NCBI GenBank assembly: GCA_000226015.1
Contig: JH156160.1
Coordinates: 197,191-261,190 of the forward strand
DNA: 64,000 nt
Reading direction: 5' to 3'
DNA from: Mnemiopsis leidyi
Taxonomy: Eukaryota; Ctenophora; Tentaculata; Lobata; Bolinopsidae
Below the pieces are notes generated by a model. The model was not told where the DNA came from, ran no database searches, and worked only from the letters and a program-made list of their open reading frames with translations. How positions within the stretch are numbered: position 1 is the stretch's first letter; every line of letters starts with the position of its first letter. The translations under genes and the position numbers were made by a program. Below, piece by piece: positions 1 to 14,056 of this stretch.

Positions 1-248
1 TGGCGATTCCGTGACCGGCCTTTCTATGGCTTTGCGGCGTAACTTTATTTATTCAAAGATGGAGATACCTCGATATACAATCTATATATTTTCTTAAAAC
101 GTTGAGATGTTTCAAAGTCGTCTTGCTACCTGATAAACCGTAAATTTTAGCTTTGCTGTTCTAGACAATTAATTCTAATCCCAGGAGAATAGTTAATACC
201 ACGCTAGTTTCATTGTTTTTCTATTTGTAGGTATCCTGCCGATAGAGC

Positions 249-327
249 TGAGGTGATACAGATAACAGAGGTGATACAGATAACAGAGGTGATACAGGTA
301 ACAGAGGTGATACAGGTAACAGAGGTG
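249..327. repeat. 18-bp minisatellite
   Basis: Four to five head-to-tail copies of an 18-bp unit close to GAGGTGATACAGRTAACA. The units differ only by A/G at one position, and the last copy decays into GGTGGTATATGAG. There is no coding potential. Confidence 0.85.
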
Positions 328-1230
328 GTATATGAGATACAGAGAAGGAAGCAGCCTGGAAGTACATTACACTATTGAACTGCAAGTGTGCGTTGTGTAC
401 TTGTACTAGTTGTTTTTACATGTGGTTTCGTAAAACAGCGCCTCATATCTCGTATTATAGGTACCTGTCTTTTCATGATATCTATCGTTAACCTGTCTAC
501 TATCTAAATTTAATCAACTATCTAAATCTACTATCTAAATTTAAGTGAAACTAAGAACAACACGGTTAGAGCCAAAATAACGCAGTGAAAGTCTATAGGC
601 GAAAACCTCGTTTAAAGCCTTGTTTGAGAGTTACGAACTTTCACGAGAACAGAGCTTAGATATTTTGAATACTAAAACATTCCATTTTGGGAGTTGCAGA
701 ATAAATCTAGTTTTATATCTGAAAAATAGAGCTCAGTTTGGATTGAAAAACGCTATGGTCTAAACGCCTATCAGTGACATACTCTGTATGATATTTTTAC
801 TAAGTTTCTATCACATTCCTCAGAACTTTTACAGCTACACCGTGACCATCAACGTTTATAGCTACGAAATATTCATGCTACAAAATATTGTTTATAGCTA
901 CGAAATATTGAGCGATTGGCAAGCATGCTGCAAACAAGGAAAAATCGGTCGGACTGGAAAAGAGAAAATCTTTGTAAATTAAAATATGCAATATAATATA
1001 ATATATGATATAGCACATGCTCTGTTCTATATTTTAACAAATTAAGTGTTGCTATTATACATATATAAGATGAAAAAACAAGCACCACAGCGATATGAAA
1101 TTTGACTTAAATCGATTGATTTATTTTCATTCCTATGTCAACTTGAAATCTATTGCTCAATAAAGTATACAGGTATATTCTTTTACTGTGGTTTTCCATT
1201 TTCCAGATCACGACCCATGAAGATGAATCC

Positions 1231-1300
1231 TGGAGGACTCCTAGTGTTTAAACTGTAACGAGGACTCCTAGCGTTTAAACTGCAACGAGGACTCCTGCCA
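1231..1300. repeat. short tandem repeat, unit about 31 bp
   Basis: GGACTCCTAGYGTTTAAACT is repeated, spaced by ACGA-containing linkers, giving two and a half near-identical copies. It is a small local duplication with no gene around it. Confidence 0.7.
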
Positions 1301-4300
1301 CCACTGCACTTCTCTCATGTTTATAGAATTAAATAATCAGCTTTTATGTGACCTGGAATCTCAATTGCAGGGCACCTGATGAGAAACATTCCATTATATT
1401 GTACAGTGTATTGTGTATACAAATAATCCGTTTTACATTCCTGGGATACTTATAGCCAGCCAGTGCTTTATCATCTAGATTCTAACATCTTTATCCGACT
1501 ATAAAACACGATATCTGAGAAAGTGCTAATGAGAGCAGACCTACACTAGACGGACCAGTTATCCCAGCAATTTGGTGTAACATACACGCAGAGAAATACC
1601 TAAACTTCATGTGGAGGATCCGTTCTTAATTAGAACTGATTTGACCGTTAACATCGGGTAGCGTGTGTAACAGTGCAGTGTGCTCTACACAGCAAAGAAG
1701 ATCAGTTCTGCAGAAGCTGAGACGACAATCTGGTTTGATCTCTTCAGCTTGGTTTTGTCATTTCACCAAGCAAGTTTGTATATATAAAATAAAGAGTTCG
1801 CTTTGCTAACTTTTCAGATTCCAACGCACAACTAACGTATCGAGGACGTATATTCAGGTGCCTGAGCTGGGAATGGCTTAGTGTGTGTTTCGCTTTGAAT
1901 AATAGTTTAAGTTCCAGTACGAATTATGTCTCAGGGTAAATCAAGTCGGGCGGAACATAAAAACACTAATCAAACTTAAAATCTAAACTAGTAACTTTTG
2001 TTATATCCCATTGTTTTTGTTGTAAAGTTAGGCGAATTATTCGAACATGAGAGTCTAGTATAGGAAGCTCACAACCAACACCTTTACTTTGAGAAATATA
2101 GATATATTGAATATATTGAATACACGCAATGAGTAGGTTACAAAACAATATCAAGCAGCTAGATAGGTTCCTGCTTATGTAATGATCTTACAAAACACAA
2201 CATATTTCTTTCAGAGAAGCTCAGACTTTCTATAAAGTTCATGGCTGTTCACTATTGTGTAAGCAATAAAACAGGACCAGCAATTAGCCTTTTGAGTGCA
2301 TTCAAGAACATCATCTTTCTAACACAATTGACGAGGGGAAACCATACTGCCTAATAGGCAGTGCCTATCTTACACACGAAAGGTAAAAATGATTAAAAAA
2401 AAGAAAGGAAAATTTTCACTTTTAAATGATATCAGCCTGTAGTTTTTATCATTAGAAGTAATTTCTAAAGTTTCTAACAACTACGAACAGCAGTGTTTTT
2501 ACGTGGTTGTACATTCTCGCCTTGCGTGACAGGTTGTATACTATATGTGACACTGCGATAGCTGTAAGTTACCGCATTGTTGTAAGAGCGTAGCGGCAAG
2601 CCAAGCACATGGTATACATACTTGGTCAGAGAAAAAAATTAAACCTTCAGGCTTCACTATCCGACTATATAGTCGGCCGTTGTATTTGGACGTTCATCCA
2701 GATCAAGTCTAGAATTAACGATATTAAAGTGTGTACAGTTTACACAAAGAACAATGAGGAATGTACATCTAAGTTTAGACGTTACAACTTACAGCCCTGC
2801 TCCCGGTCCTTGGAAGGATGCCAACTGTTTCCCGGGTATACGTCACGCACTACATGTGTAGACTTGTAGGACATTATGTCATTACGCCGCTAATCGATTG
2901 TTAGGCTTCACAAGCTTGGTGGTATCCTAGCAACAGGATTAATGACTGCATCACAACAATAGATAGATGTGTGAGTAAGTCAGGCGGTAACTAGTTACAG
3001 AAGTACAGTAGGTGTATACTGGGACAGGAACATAAGGGGAACAATGGAACTGGTTTGTTCAACAATAATTATACTGAACAGTACAGTTTGCATCTACACT
3101 ACCAAAAATAGCAACAGCTATTGTGGTGGGCTAGGTGTAAGTAATGCTAATGTGCACATTGTTTTTTGTATTGCAGATAATACACAAAAAATAGTCTGCT
3201 CTTAAAATGGCCTATGTTGTAAAATGGGATCGTCATTAGTCACCTGTGAAGGCACAAATACGACAAGTCAGCGTTAGATCGAATTCAATAAAATTTGCAA
3301 ATTTCTGCGTCATGTAAAACAAAACGAAAAATTCAGATTGATAATGCATGTGATCAATACCGCACTGGAATTGTATTGTTAGTCGGTTGATTGAGATTTA
3401 AACGGGTTCCTTTAAGAAACAACGGCTATCATTTCCACGGAAATACAGTGCAGTAAATTTGAATACAACTGTAACATTAAACTGATAAAACATTGCAGTA
3501 ATCGAATTAGCTGAGAAACGTCCATGTACTCTTCTCTATCGATATTCTCTGTGTTAGTATTATCGAGCTTCCTTGAACGATCGACAATACAAGCCATGAA
3601 CGTACCATGTCGAACTTTCACTTTCACTCTTATCCTCTTTAGCTGTATCGTGCATGATGAAAATCTACAAATATACTTGCACACGTTATTTCCGGTAAAA
3701 AGTCTTTCAAGTAACAGTACAAAGACATTTCACCGGTGTGTAATGTGGCAAGCAGAAAGTCAGAGTCAAGTGTGACTGTAGAATCTAATTTATCGCTGGT
3801 CCCATGGAAATGAAAGTTTTGGCAAGCAATCTCACATTTTCTCTGGCAATTAGTCTATATCTGGACTAAATGTATCTGGGATGTACGACTTATCTATAGA
3901 CAAAGAAATAAGAGAGCAGACACGAAAGCAGCTGGTAATGCCATTACGTCATGTTTACACTACTCTAGTGAAACATGAAACCTCCAGAACTGGAACTCAA
4001 TACCTCGTATACTTCATAGCTTGACACTCAAGGAATCTGTAAATCCGCAAGGGGCAGAGGGCAAGGGAGACAGTCCTGAGTCCGACCCAACTTATTGCAT
4101 AAGAAGCCACTAATCATGCTTCCCAAGGTGCAGGAATAAAGTATGATTTAACCCGCATTGAATTGCACTAAAGCTGGTGCTGCTTGATTATAAATCCCGG
4201 GATTCATGGATATTTTGTTATTCAAATGTAGTGCAGGTGGGACTTACAACTACAGTGCATGTAATCCATTGAAGGTTTTTTAATTTTGCTATATAACATA

Positions 4301-6618
4301 ATCCTTCACGGTCCAACTTCTTCCAGCATGCTGGCATTCGCAATTTAATTTGCAAACAAAAAAGTTGTAAAAAGTTATAGATACTGTGCCGTTAATAATC
4401 GTTATCATCAGTTAAATCATAGTCAGCACAAGCAGGATACATACAAAGAAAAATAAGAAATTAAAGCACTTCGCAGCTCCACTTGCACTTGTTTCGCCGG
4501 AGTTACTAGCAAGCCCCCAAACCCCTTAATTTTCAAGATCTCTAACCGACTGCAAATTTACACATAGGCAGGCAGGCCCGGGTTCTTGTCGGTAGTCTAT
4601 TATAAACTATATCCTGAATAGTTTTATACAATGACACTTGCTAATAAAACTCAAGCAGATGTATTCAGGTGAGATTTGTGACTAGAAAAGAAGCAGAGTA
4701 AGAAACCTGATGACAGATCTCGTGATTAGTATAATTATAGTTTTATTGTTCCCCGCAGTCGGAAAGGCGGGTAGAGCTCTCAATTAACCAGTAACTTCAG
4801 GGTATAATTAGTCCAGCTTGAGTGTTGATTGTTGAGTGTGTACACAGTAGGGGGAGTGAAGTCAGGGTGTAATGCAACATGTACAACTTTTGTAAAGCTC
4901 AACTACTGCTTCCATCTCTGTACTGTTCACGACCTTGTATAAGATTGTACACGACCTCGATATGATATCGATATGACACGTGACACGGAACACTATCCTT
5001 AATTGACCTCATCTGATCGTGAAATGTAGAATTCATTGTTGCTGTTCAGCTGTAAGTAGTTGTCTAGAACTATCGGAAATAAGATAGTGTATCGGAAGAA
5101 GGAGATGCAAAAGGAAACGAATACAAATCATATGTGTCTCTAATGAATGGTGCGTGATGACACAGAACCCTCCTGCCGCGAGAGATTGAGACGACGAATC
5201 ATTGGACTGGCGTGATGTGTTCAATTTCCAGAGATATTCACTTGAAAGCTGTAACGTTGAGTCATCACACCAATAGGTATGTAGGTTTGCCATCACACCG
5301 TGTTACTCACATGTTATAGAGAGGTTAGGACCTGGGGGGAGAAGTGAGGACTTGGGGTCGGGGCTAGGTGGTGGCGACAAACACTAGGTGGCGACAAACA
5401 CTCAGATTCTCAACTGTTTTAGCAATGTTTCCTCCGACAACAGGTCGGAATAGTTTCTCGTTATTTACAATTGGAAACGTCAAGTTGTGTAAGTAACGCG
5501 AACGTGGATATAGAGTGGGTTAGATATTACTAAAGTCCAGTGAACACGGATCAAGAACAAAGCAAATTTGAGCTTAACCACAGTTAACGTGACTAAATCC
5601 AAATCTGTCGTTTGTAGAATTTCACGACATACTGGACTCCTCTAATTTTCTAGAAATTGAAGAGAGTCACAAGTGAGCTCGGTAACAGAAATATTTACCC
5701 CGTAATTTACTTATAAGATGATCTCATAGCCGAAACTCAAAACTTGTCCCTGTTCTGACTGTTCTGACTGTTCTTGTTGTAACTCACATTCTACGGAGTT
5801 CTCTAAGAACATTCGGTAACTGCACATCTCAATTTACACGGCAATCAACAAGAGGGAGTGTGTGGCCAATGTGAACAGATGTATACAACTACCTGTGTCC
5901 AGATTCCCATGTGTTGAGTTAATTTTATTTGAGGAAAGTATGTGATAATGGCAAGTTAAGTAAGCTCACAAGGCACAGCAGTCCAAGAGATAAAGAAATA
6001 ATTTAAAGTTGTTAAACCTCGAACAAAGCAAGATCAATAATTTCTGAGTGAAGCGAGTGATACACATAACTTTGAGTAAACTCATGCTGATCACAATATA
6101 CAGTACAAGGAGGTGGGTAACGTTAGTAAGCTCCTCTTGCGATGCACAAACCCATCTAAAAAAGACTTGTACTCGTCATCGAGTGATACAGAGTATCCTA
6201 AACATTAAAAGGTTAGCAATTAAAAAACTATCACACAATACAAAAAGAGAAAAGACATGCAGAAATAGCTTACGAGAATTTAAGTGAAAACATACATGCC
6301 GAGCTACATGCAGAGAAATAAATGAAGGGGAGCAATCAAACTACAAACATATGACTATGTAAAATTTTCCAAAATTTAGTAATGACCTTAAATCTATAAC
6401 TTCTAATAAATCTATCGATATATACAAATAAAATTCTACGATTAAAACCTTGTCTACAAGCAAGCGAGTAGCGGTAAACTTAATTTAACATGTAAAGACA
6501 GGGAAATTGAATTAGAAAGAAGAATACACAGAATTGCGGTTTCAAGTGGGGAGGGGGCCCTTTTCAGGTACTCATTTCGAGCAAGCTCGACTCCCAGAGG
6601 CCAGGTGTGCACTGATTG

Positions 6619-6692
6619 TTCGGCCGATAGCTCAATTGGTGGAACACTCATCTAGACAATGCAGAGGTTGTCGGATCAAACCCGACTCGGCA
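6619..6692 (+). repeat. tRNA-like SINE head
   Basis: The sequence has the layout of a tRNA. An A-box-like TAGCTCAATTGG is followed by a D-arm with one mismatch, an anticodon-like region, a five-pair T-arm (GTCGG / CCGAC) with the seven-base loop ATCAAAC, and a partial acceptor stem (GCCGA / TCGGC, five of seven pairs). The B-box-like GGATCAAACCC departs from the GGTTCGANTCC consensus and the anticodon stem does not pair well. It is therefore more likely the pol III promoter head of a tRNA-derived SINE, or a tRNA pseudogene, than a working tRNA. A SINE body may run on to about 6860, but no second copy is visible in this window. Confidence 0.5.
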
Positions 6693-6859
6693 CGGTGCCG
6701 GTCCATGAATTTTCTAAATTGACTATCAGTGGAAATCGTGTCCGTTCAAATATCTGCTCCGTACACATCATGTAGCTTGGTTGATCCTTCGGCCCATCCA
6801 CAACATAATAAACAGACTTGCTAGTCAATTTTGTTTTTGCTCCATTTTAATTCCTTCTG

Positions 6860-9800
6860 CCACCGAAGTGGTGTAGAACAGCACAAGTCAGATAATTTCG
6901 AAAAGTAGTGCTAGTAGTACAGTGAATGTACAGGGCCTGAAGTAAAAGAAATGAACAAATATGTGCTGATAGACCGTTTCTAGCGGCACTAAAAATAAAA
7001 ATACTCGTGAATTAACATTAAATGAAGAACAATAGACGGTCAGATACATCAATTTAGAAGTTTTTAAAATATCTACATAGCTCAAAACTATCAACTGGCA
7101 TGGGGCTGAGTATATGATTACAGAGAACAGTTTCTGTACTGTCAAACAGGAAGGTGGCAAGTATAAAATGTAAATAGTAGCACCTGCTTACCGCTGACAT
7201 TAGAGCCATCTAAGACACACTTTACTAGTGGTCTCTAAACCTGTGCCATTTAAACCTGGAGTTGTGATCTACTAGAGTACTAGCTTACTAGGCGGCAACG
7301 AATTATAGCATGACTCAACCACAAAAGCGCCATTTTACAAAAGCACAATTACACCAATATTACACCTATTATCCCCTGACTGAAAAAACTTACCTCTTCA
7401 GGCCAAACATGCAGCTGTTATCGTATACACAAACTAGGTATCAGGCCAAGAAGAAGCAGCATGCTACAGCTGTGTAGATACAGCTGTATAATTCCAGATG
7501 TTTCATTATCAACGCAATGCTCATGTGGTCAGTGGTCCTTCTGTTGCCGCTATCAGTATCCATCGGGTGTTATAATGGGGAATCCTTACGGTATTTGTGG
7601 AATGTGAAGCTCTGTCATGGGAAACCAATTCCTCTTGCACCGTACTAGTGCACCTCAACACACAACAATTGTTTATCACTTCACACGGACTACAAGAGTC
7701 AATCCGGGAAGTTGGCGAGATATCAACCTGTCAATTAGGACAGTGAATCTGTATAAATGATACCTATACTAGTCGATATTCTAAAGTTCAATTGTATTCA
7801 GTTGAAAGACTTGACCATGCAGCACCAGATTTTTTATTTCTGAAGACAGAAAATTTTCTCGCATTCTCGTTCCGAGGATTACTTATTAAAAGTTGAATTG
7901 AAAATCGCCACATTACGTTGAAGTGTTTGTATATCTTTATGGTTGTCATGGAAACGGGCACGACTGACGTAGGAAAGTCACGTAAACAGAGTGGGTCACG
8001 TTCAGCGTGCTAGAGTCCGGACTGTTTAGGAAGTGAAGTGTTTAGGAAGTGAAGTGAAAGTTGTGAAGGCGACTAAGAACAGCTCCTAAACCCACGTATT
8101 GAGTACAGATCACTGGTGAACTTGGATAACAATAACAGGAAGCAGGCTATGTAGTATGTAGGCTAGGGACGAGTGTAAGATACACTGTGTGTTATAGCAC
8201 GTGTAAATGTACGTGATATACAGTTTAAAAGGAGGAACTAGGAAGGATACGCCAACCTGCCCTAAATTGTTTATACATCCACTACACTGGTGTGTGTGTT
8301 ATGTGTAGCTACAATAACAAACAAGATCCAAGCTCGGTGTATCAATATTAGGAAGTGTCGGTATTCGATACATACCACGTGTATTTCACGCCTGTTTATA
8401 CATTACACGTGGAGGTGTGAACATCACGTGTCAGCTGTACACTGTACACTGTACACTGATGTGTTGTTTAGCGGCCCTGCTTCTAGTTTCACTACACCCC
8501 ATGTGGACACATAAACAAAGATGAGAACAGTCTGCATTAGGACACTGCATAAAGGACACTGCATAAAAGACACTGGTTATTAATAATCTAGAGTCTATAT
8601 TATATAATCAGAGTTATCCCAGGGAATAAGTTGTAGCCTGAGGTATCTCCCCTACCTTAACAAAACAAAGATTCTGGATTTAAAACAGTGAACAGACAAA
8701 TATTCTCGATTTACACAGTACACAAAAATTGTCCCTTACAAAGTCCACTGTAAGTATAGATAAGTTGTTGATATCTTTAATCACACTCCCACACTTTGAA
8801 GGTTATCCAGTGTGCAGTTGACGAAAATGTGTGCAGTTGACGAAAATAGACACAGCGCCTGTTCCCTGGTCATAGAGCAAAGCGTGTGATTCATATCAGG
8901 TTACAAGCTTTAATTGCACAACACGGTACAAACGGTAAACACTTTTACAGCAAGTTAACAAAGCGGACAAAATGATTATCATCCACACAAGAGTTATCTT
9001 AGCGGCTAAATTTAAAACCGAGATAAGCTGTGTAAGTTAACACCAAATCACATATGAACATAAGGAGTGGTAACGACAGGCATAATGAATAAAGGCAGGA
9101 GCTGTTTAACGGTGGCTATATACCTCTGATGATTGGGTTTAACGGTCGCTATGGTTACCATGGGATAAACCGGCAGATCTACTGCGATACCTAGGATATG
9201 ATTACAAACATGTTCGCAGCAACTGCGTAACAAGATTAATCTAACGGATTTCCATGTTCGTGGCGTCCTCACACCAACGTCATGATTGCATAGGACCTTG
9301 ACCAACTAGCTGGAGGGCTGGGCTCGCTATAGCACAGGAAGGTAATAGATCCCGTTGTACATATCATCTAGCAGAATATCCGATAATTTGGACTATTTTT
9401 TTTCAGTTAATTTTGATACGGACCAAATAAGTTGTGTGTCCTTGCCTGAACTATTTAGGCTGACCTGAGCAAGTGTTATCGAGGATATCAGATCCAGTAT
9501 ACAAGTAGGCAGTAGCTATGATATATATCGTATTATATGTAGATTATACAAAACAAGGGAACAGGTGTTCCGAGTTCTTTTCAGTATGGCAGTATAGTGC
9601 AGTGTGCAGGGTTATTTTATTGTGAAATTCTCCCACCCCATCGCAATACTCAAATTCCCTGTAAACAGCACGAGGTTGTGTGAGACAGGGACACAGTGGG
9701 TTGATGGTATAGTTAATCAATATTACAATGACTTGTTATGCTAACACAAAAGGTAAAATGAAGACACTGCATTGTATCAGCTATAACATGGTTACACATT

Positions 9801-11230
9801 CAAGCAGTTACCTACACTAGATGTTAATATTGTATGTCAGAAAGATACATATTATTGATTTGTGCATACCAACGGTATGTGAAGTGATAGCCTAGAGCTG
9901 AGCATTTTAAAAATTGACGTAGCTTTATTGAACCAAATAATAATTTCTCAAAAGATTCGTCATAATGCTAACATTGTAATTCAAATAAAAAAGACTGTTA
10001 TAAAGCTTGAAATAAAAGAATGTGATAGTTCCCTGTTAACTTAAAAGAATAAATGAGGGCTAATGTATGGGCTGTAGCTAGGCTAGCTATTTCGACTATT
10101 AAATTTCATTTCAGCTGAACCTTTTGCTATAAAAAAGGTGTCAGTATATATCCTTCATCACAGTAAAGTTAGGTTATGGAATGATGACAAAGTAATTTAT
10201 TTTAAAACGTAATTGAGACATGCCACTGACAAGCTGTGGATACAGAAAGAAATACTGGCTTACCAAAAGCATACCGAACAGTTAATTGGGTAAAAAAGAA
10301 AATTAGATGATCTCACCTTCGATTGAAATTGCCCTTCAGCCATTGGTGTAGGGCAAAGGGATATCAGATACCAAACAGAAAGTCTTTACCTATATAAAAT
10401 GTACATCTATAAGTAAACAAACAAACAATTGTATTTTGGATAATTACAATAATGATTGGATACTTGTTTATGAGTCGCATCAGAAGCTAAATTCAAAAGC
10501 GTTTTTATTCTCTTTTGACCCGATTGGAGACAAAGATTTTCATGGAAATTAAGCAATTTATCGTTATGTCAACTGCAAAACTGTTCCTTCAGACAGACAC
10601 AACAGTCTTCATATCAAAATAGTATTTGACATGAGGGCATTCAGTAAACCCTTACATGTAAAAGCAGCTTCAAAGTGTGTATTGGCCAAAAATCTAAGTC
10701 AAAAAGTATTAACCCTCTGGGATTGAAACAACTAAAAATGTCCTCTAGAAGCAGTACAATTTTTATCATTTCACAACCTGCCAGTAGAAGTTCAAGAATA
10801 TTGCTACACCAATTGAAATCATCATTTGATTTCCCATCTCTCACAGCCTTACAGTCACAATTTACATGTAAAATGACAAATGAAGGCTTCTCAAACTTTC
10901 AAACTCATGTTGTAAATTAGGGGTGTGTTTGTGGTGTTTTGGTATCTACCATGACTCCTATGCACTATGCATATGCAGTGAGCAGAACGTTTGATTCCAA
11001 AATCTGCAAATCCTAGAGAAGAGCACAAAGGTCATTTGCCTTTGCAGTTTACTCAGCCAAATTAGAATCAGAACTATAATCAGGAATTTTGCATAACAAT
11101 CAAAATATTTTAAATGATTTAATTTGTGTATAAATATTAAAGCTGATCTTGTGAATATGGATGCATCGAAAGATATACAAGCCTCTTATTTTGTATTTGT
11201 ATTTGAAACACCTGTACCCAGGCTTTAACA
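6860..11230. other. no gene recognised
   Basis: Only short frames without domain similarity are present. Small duplications occur at about 8020-8055 (GTTTAGGAAGTGAAGT twice), 8437-8458 (TGTACAC repeats) and 8818-8848 (TGTGCAGTTGACGAAAA twice). I see no RNA gene. Confidence 0.55.
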
Positions 11231-11234
11231 GTTA

Positions 11235-11525
11235 TACTAAAAAGGCTCCTGGAAGATTCTAGATATTACAATAGAGACCCTTCTCATTCACAATCAATCA
11301 TTGTTTCCTAGTCATTCTGCTGAGCTGTGTCCACCAAAGAAGATCTTGCTAAGGCAAATTCCTCTTGGATTCTTCATAAAAATTTGGGTAGCACCACTAC
11401 CCATGCACCCTTTGAGCATCTAAGGCCAAACAAAAATTTTAATGACTGACAATGATAGATGTTCATTAAATGAGGAGCGTCTCTGATAACAGATCTAGAA
11501 TATTCCAGGCTGTAGCTTTAGTAAG
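11235..11525. mobile_element. MITE with about 55-bp inverted ends (family B)
   Basis: The left end (11235-11290) and the reverse complement of the right end (11467-11525) align through TACTAAA, CCTGGAA, ATTCTAGAT and AGAGAC to CTCATT, with small indels. That gives a roughly 290-bp inverted-repeat element with no coding sequence. Part of it recurs at 37228-37455 in the opposite orientation, including the interior around CTAAGGCCA / TGGCCTTAG, so this is a dispersed family. The target duplication is not clear. Confidence 0.65.
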
Positions 11526-11654
11526 ACTGTGAAAGCTTCAGCACATGTGTAACGAATATAAATAACTTGTAACAAATTATACATTTTAGATTTCTGTGCA
11601 GTGTGTGCAACAGTGGTTGCCTAAAGCTAAGGAACCACTCATCTGCAGAGAGCT

Positions 11655-11775
11655 CAGGGGGAACCCTTGTGCAAGCCCCTTTGGGATCCCCTTGCCACAG
11701 AGATGCTGGCTGATATCCCTGAGTAAGCGGGCAATACTTCCATTGCCGCTAGTCGTCTACTAGCTTCTCACTTGA
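11655..11775 (+). repeat. unclassified dispersed repeat, copy 1 (family D)
   Basis: The segment contains GCAAGCCCCTTTGGGATCCC, then GCGGGCAATACTTCCATTGC and CTAGTCGTC. A diverged copy with the same blocks in the same order lies at about 35120-35290. No domain is readable, so the element class is unknown. Confidence 0.45.
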
Positions 11776-12471
11776 AACCATTTATTAATTGTAGTCTTAA
11801 CAGTCACCACACTTTCGTCATCTTATTAACTGCCATTTTATATTATTGATGTGTTGGTGTTGCACTGCCTTCAACAAAGCTCTAACTTCATCACGGCTAT
11901 AAAGCTCGCCCCAATAGTGGTGAATATCTTAGACCTCTTCCTGTACAAGTAGTTGCCCAACTTGAGCGAGCTTTACCAGCAAATGTCTGTTTCCAAACAT
12001 AAAAACGCCATTTTACTGTTATCCTTGTTTATGCTTGATAAAGTTCTTCCTATGACTCGAAAATTTAAATTTAAATTTTACCGATTCTGACTAACCCTCA
12101 GTGGGATTACGATTCTGTAAAAATCCTCTGTGTGATGCCAAACATGTTGAAGAGAAACACACAGATCATGCGCCACTAAAAATCCACTCCAGTTCCAGAT
12201 CCAATTATCCTAACCGTATCTAAAAGCTCTTCCCAGCACTCACTACGTGAGCAAATCACCACGCACCAAACCGACGCAATGTAAAGTAGTAATTTAAACC
12301 CCTGAGACATAAAATAGTGCCATTTCAAACATGTACATTCAGAAATCTTGCCTTGCGGGGCGGCGGCAGGTCAGGCAACGTCTGACAACAGAAATTAACC
12401 AATATACAAGAATACATTTAATTCACCTATCGATATTCAGGCAGTACTAAAAGCCCGCCCATACACAATTG

Positions 12472-13310
12472 ACGAGATTATACCCGTTTACCGTTCAGCT
12501 TTAGCTGCGTGAGTCGAGTATCATCGCGACAAATACACAGCAATAGTACAACTCAACGGTTATACCTTAACACTCCTTGAGACCCACCAAGCTGCCAAGC
12601 AGGATTCTGTTGTCAGCTGCAGCCTTAAATCAAACAAAGCTTGGTTTCCTGTTAAACGATTATCTACCAGGAAGCGACTCTTGTAGCTGATGCCGAATGG
12701 GTTCCAAGGCATCGCTTGTTTCACCTTGTGACCCTTTTCAAAGGCGCGGGCAGGCGCCGGAGGCTGCCGACCCTCATTCGAAGCGAATAAAATGACGGGA
12801 GAATAAAATGACGGAGAATAAAATGACGGGAGGGTGCGCGCTGCTGTACAATGCAACGTGTAACAAGGCATCACCATATTACTGGGACACTATGAAAAAG
12901 TGGCTAAACAAGGGGGTCAGGGTGCCATGGCCCGGCCCCCAAAAATTTGGATAGGGTCCAATGTATCATTATATTTGAATCCCAAAATTTCATTAAATTC
13001 TATTACGATATTACTTTTGCATTTGCTCTAACTTAACCAGAGCCCTTTTGCGCGCGCGTCGCAGTAACCGGGCGATGCGTGGCTCTATCTACGTTTCCCT
13101 TTTGCCTTTCGTAAAACGTCAATGCTGTACCGGCAAGCATATATAATATTGCTATATATGACAAATTTTATAATTCAATATTCAGCACAAAACATGTTGC
13201 GCGTTTATAAGTGCGCTGGACGAGATGATATCCGTCTAACGGATCAGGAGAGCATGCAAGCAGAAAAATGCGAGCCGCGCGCGGGTCGGGTTACACCTCG
13301 ACAATAAGTG
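12472..13310. mobile_element. CpG-rich repeat fragments (family C)
   Basis: These are pieces of a GC-rich family also seen at 17355-17435, 32190-33545, 50560-50660 and 51290-51360. Recognisable blocks are TTGACGAGATTATA with GTTCAGCTTTAGC at 12472-12505, CTCATTCGAAGCGAATAAAATG near 12770 (reverse of 32860-32885), ACCGGGCGATGCGTGGCTCT at 13058-13080, and GACGAGATGATATCCGTCTA at 13219-13240. The order is scrambled relative to the 32.5-33.5 kb copy, so this is probably more than one decayed insertion. There is no transposase; the 105-residue minus-strand frame at 12560-12877 is incidental. Confidence 0.6.
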
Positions 13311-13334
13311 CGCATGCGCGCTATGTGAATTTTG

Positions 13335-13349
13335 GCTGCGCTTCGCAGC
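13335..13349. repeat. short hairpin with CTT loop
   Basis: GCTGCG-CTT-CGCAGC, a perfect six-pair stem next to the family C fragment. It belongs with the CTTCG/CGAAG-centred palindromes. Confidence 0.5.
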
Positions 13350-13430
13350 TAGATCAGAATAAGCGACCTCTGCAGTGGGGCGGGCGTGCAACGCGCGCAA
13401 ACGGGCTCTAGTAAAAGCAAGGTGAAATCT

Positions 13431-14056
13431 TAATTATGCCAAATAATCAAAATTTTTTGACTTGCAAATACCTTTTTTCCCTTTTTCATGTATTTCACTT
13501 AAATTTAGCTTTGTTGATTTTCTTTGTAGACTTGAAAATGCGTTTTTTAGTAAAACAATTTATTAGTAAAAAATTATCAAATTTTGCGGCACTATTTACA
13601 TATATGATATCAAAATAGATTTAATTCTTTATTTTTATATGGGGATAATGCTGAATCATAATGTAATTTGTAAATTTGATTTTTATTCTATTCATGTGGA
13701 TGCTTGAGGCAGTGAGACAAGCATGCCGAAGGGCACTGCTTATCGTTAGATTTGAGAGTGACCGGTGCTTGGCACCGCCTCAAGCATCAAGCGTCCACTA
13801 TTATAACAATATGATTCAAATAATATATAGGTATATCCCACATAATATATTATCTAGACAAGCAAATAAAAATTAATAAGTCAATGAATAAATATACAAC
13901 ACACACGTAAGCATATCAGCTCAATTATTAAAAATCAGAGTTCACTTAATTGCTCATTAGGCAAAGAATGAATAACATTTTTGCTATCGAAATGTTTACG
14001 AAGTGGCAATAACTAAGATTAGGGTGGGTTGCTTAAGTTGTACATTGAACATCTAA
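13431..14056. other. no gene recognised
   Basis: Very AT-rich sequence with short frames of low complexity. There is no domain, RNA gene or repeat that I can tie to another place in the window. Confidence 0.5.

Larger units (their letters stand above)
1..6600. other. gene-poor stretch with small tandem repeats
   Basis: I see no reading frame here with a recognisable domain and no chain of exons with good splice sites. Short open frames are scattered and of biased, low-complexity composition. Small tandem repeats are present (listed separately at 249-327 and 1231-1300). Distal regulatory sequence could be hidden here but nothing in the sequence proves it. Confidence 0.6.

Noticed and set aside
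6619-6692. Functional tRNA gene
   Set aside because: The B-box departs from consensus, the acceptor stem has only five of seven pairs and the anticodon stem is poor. A SINE head or pseudogene is more likely.
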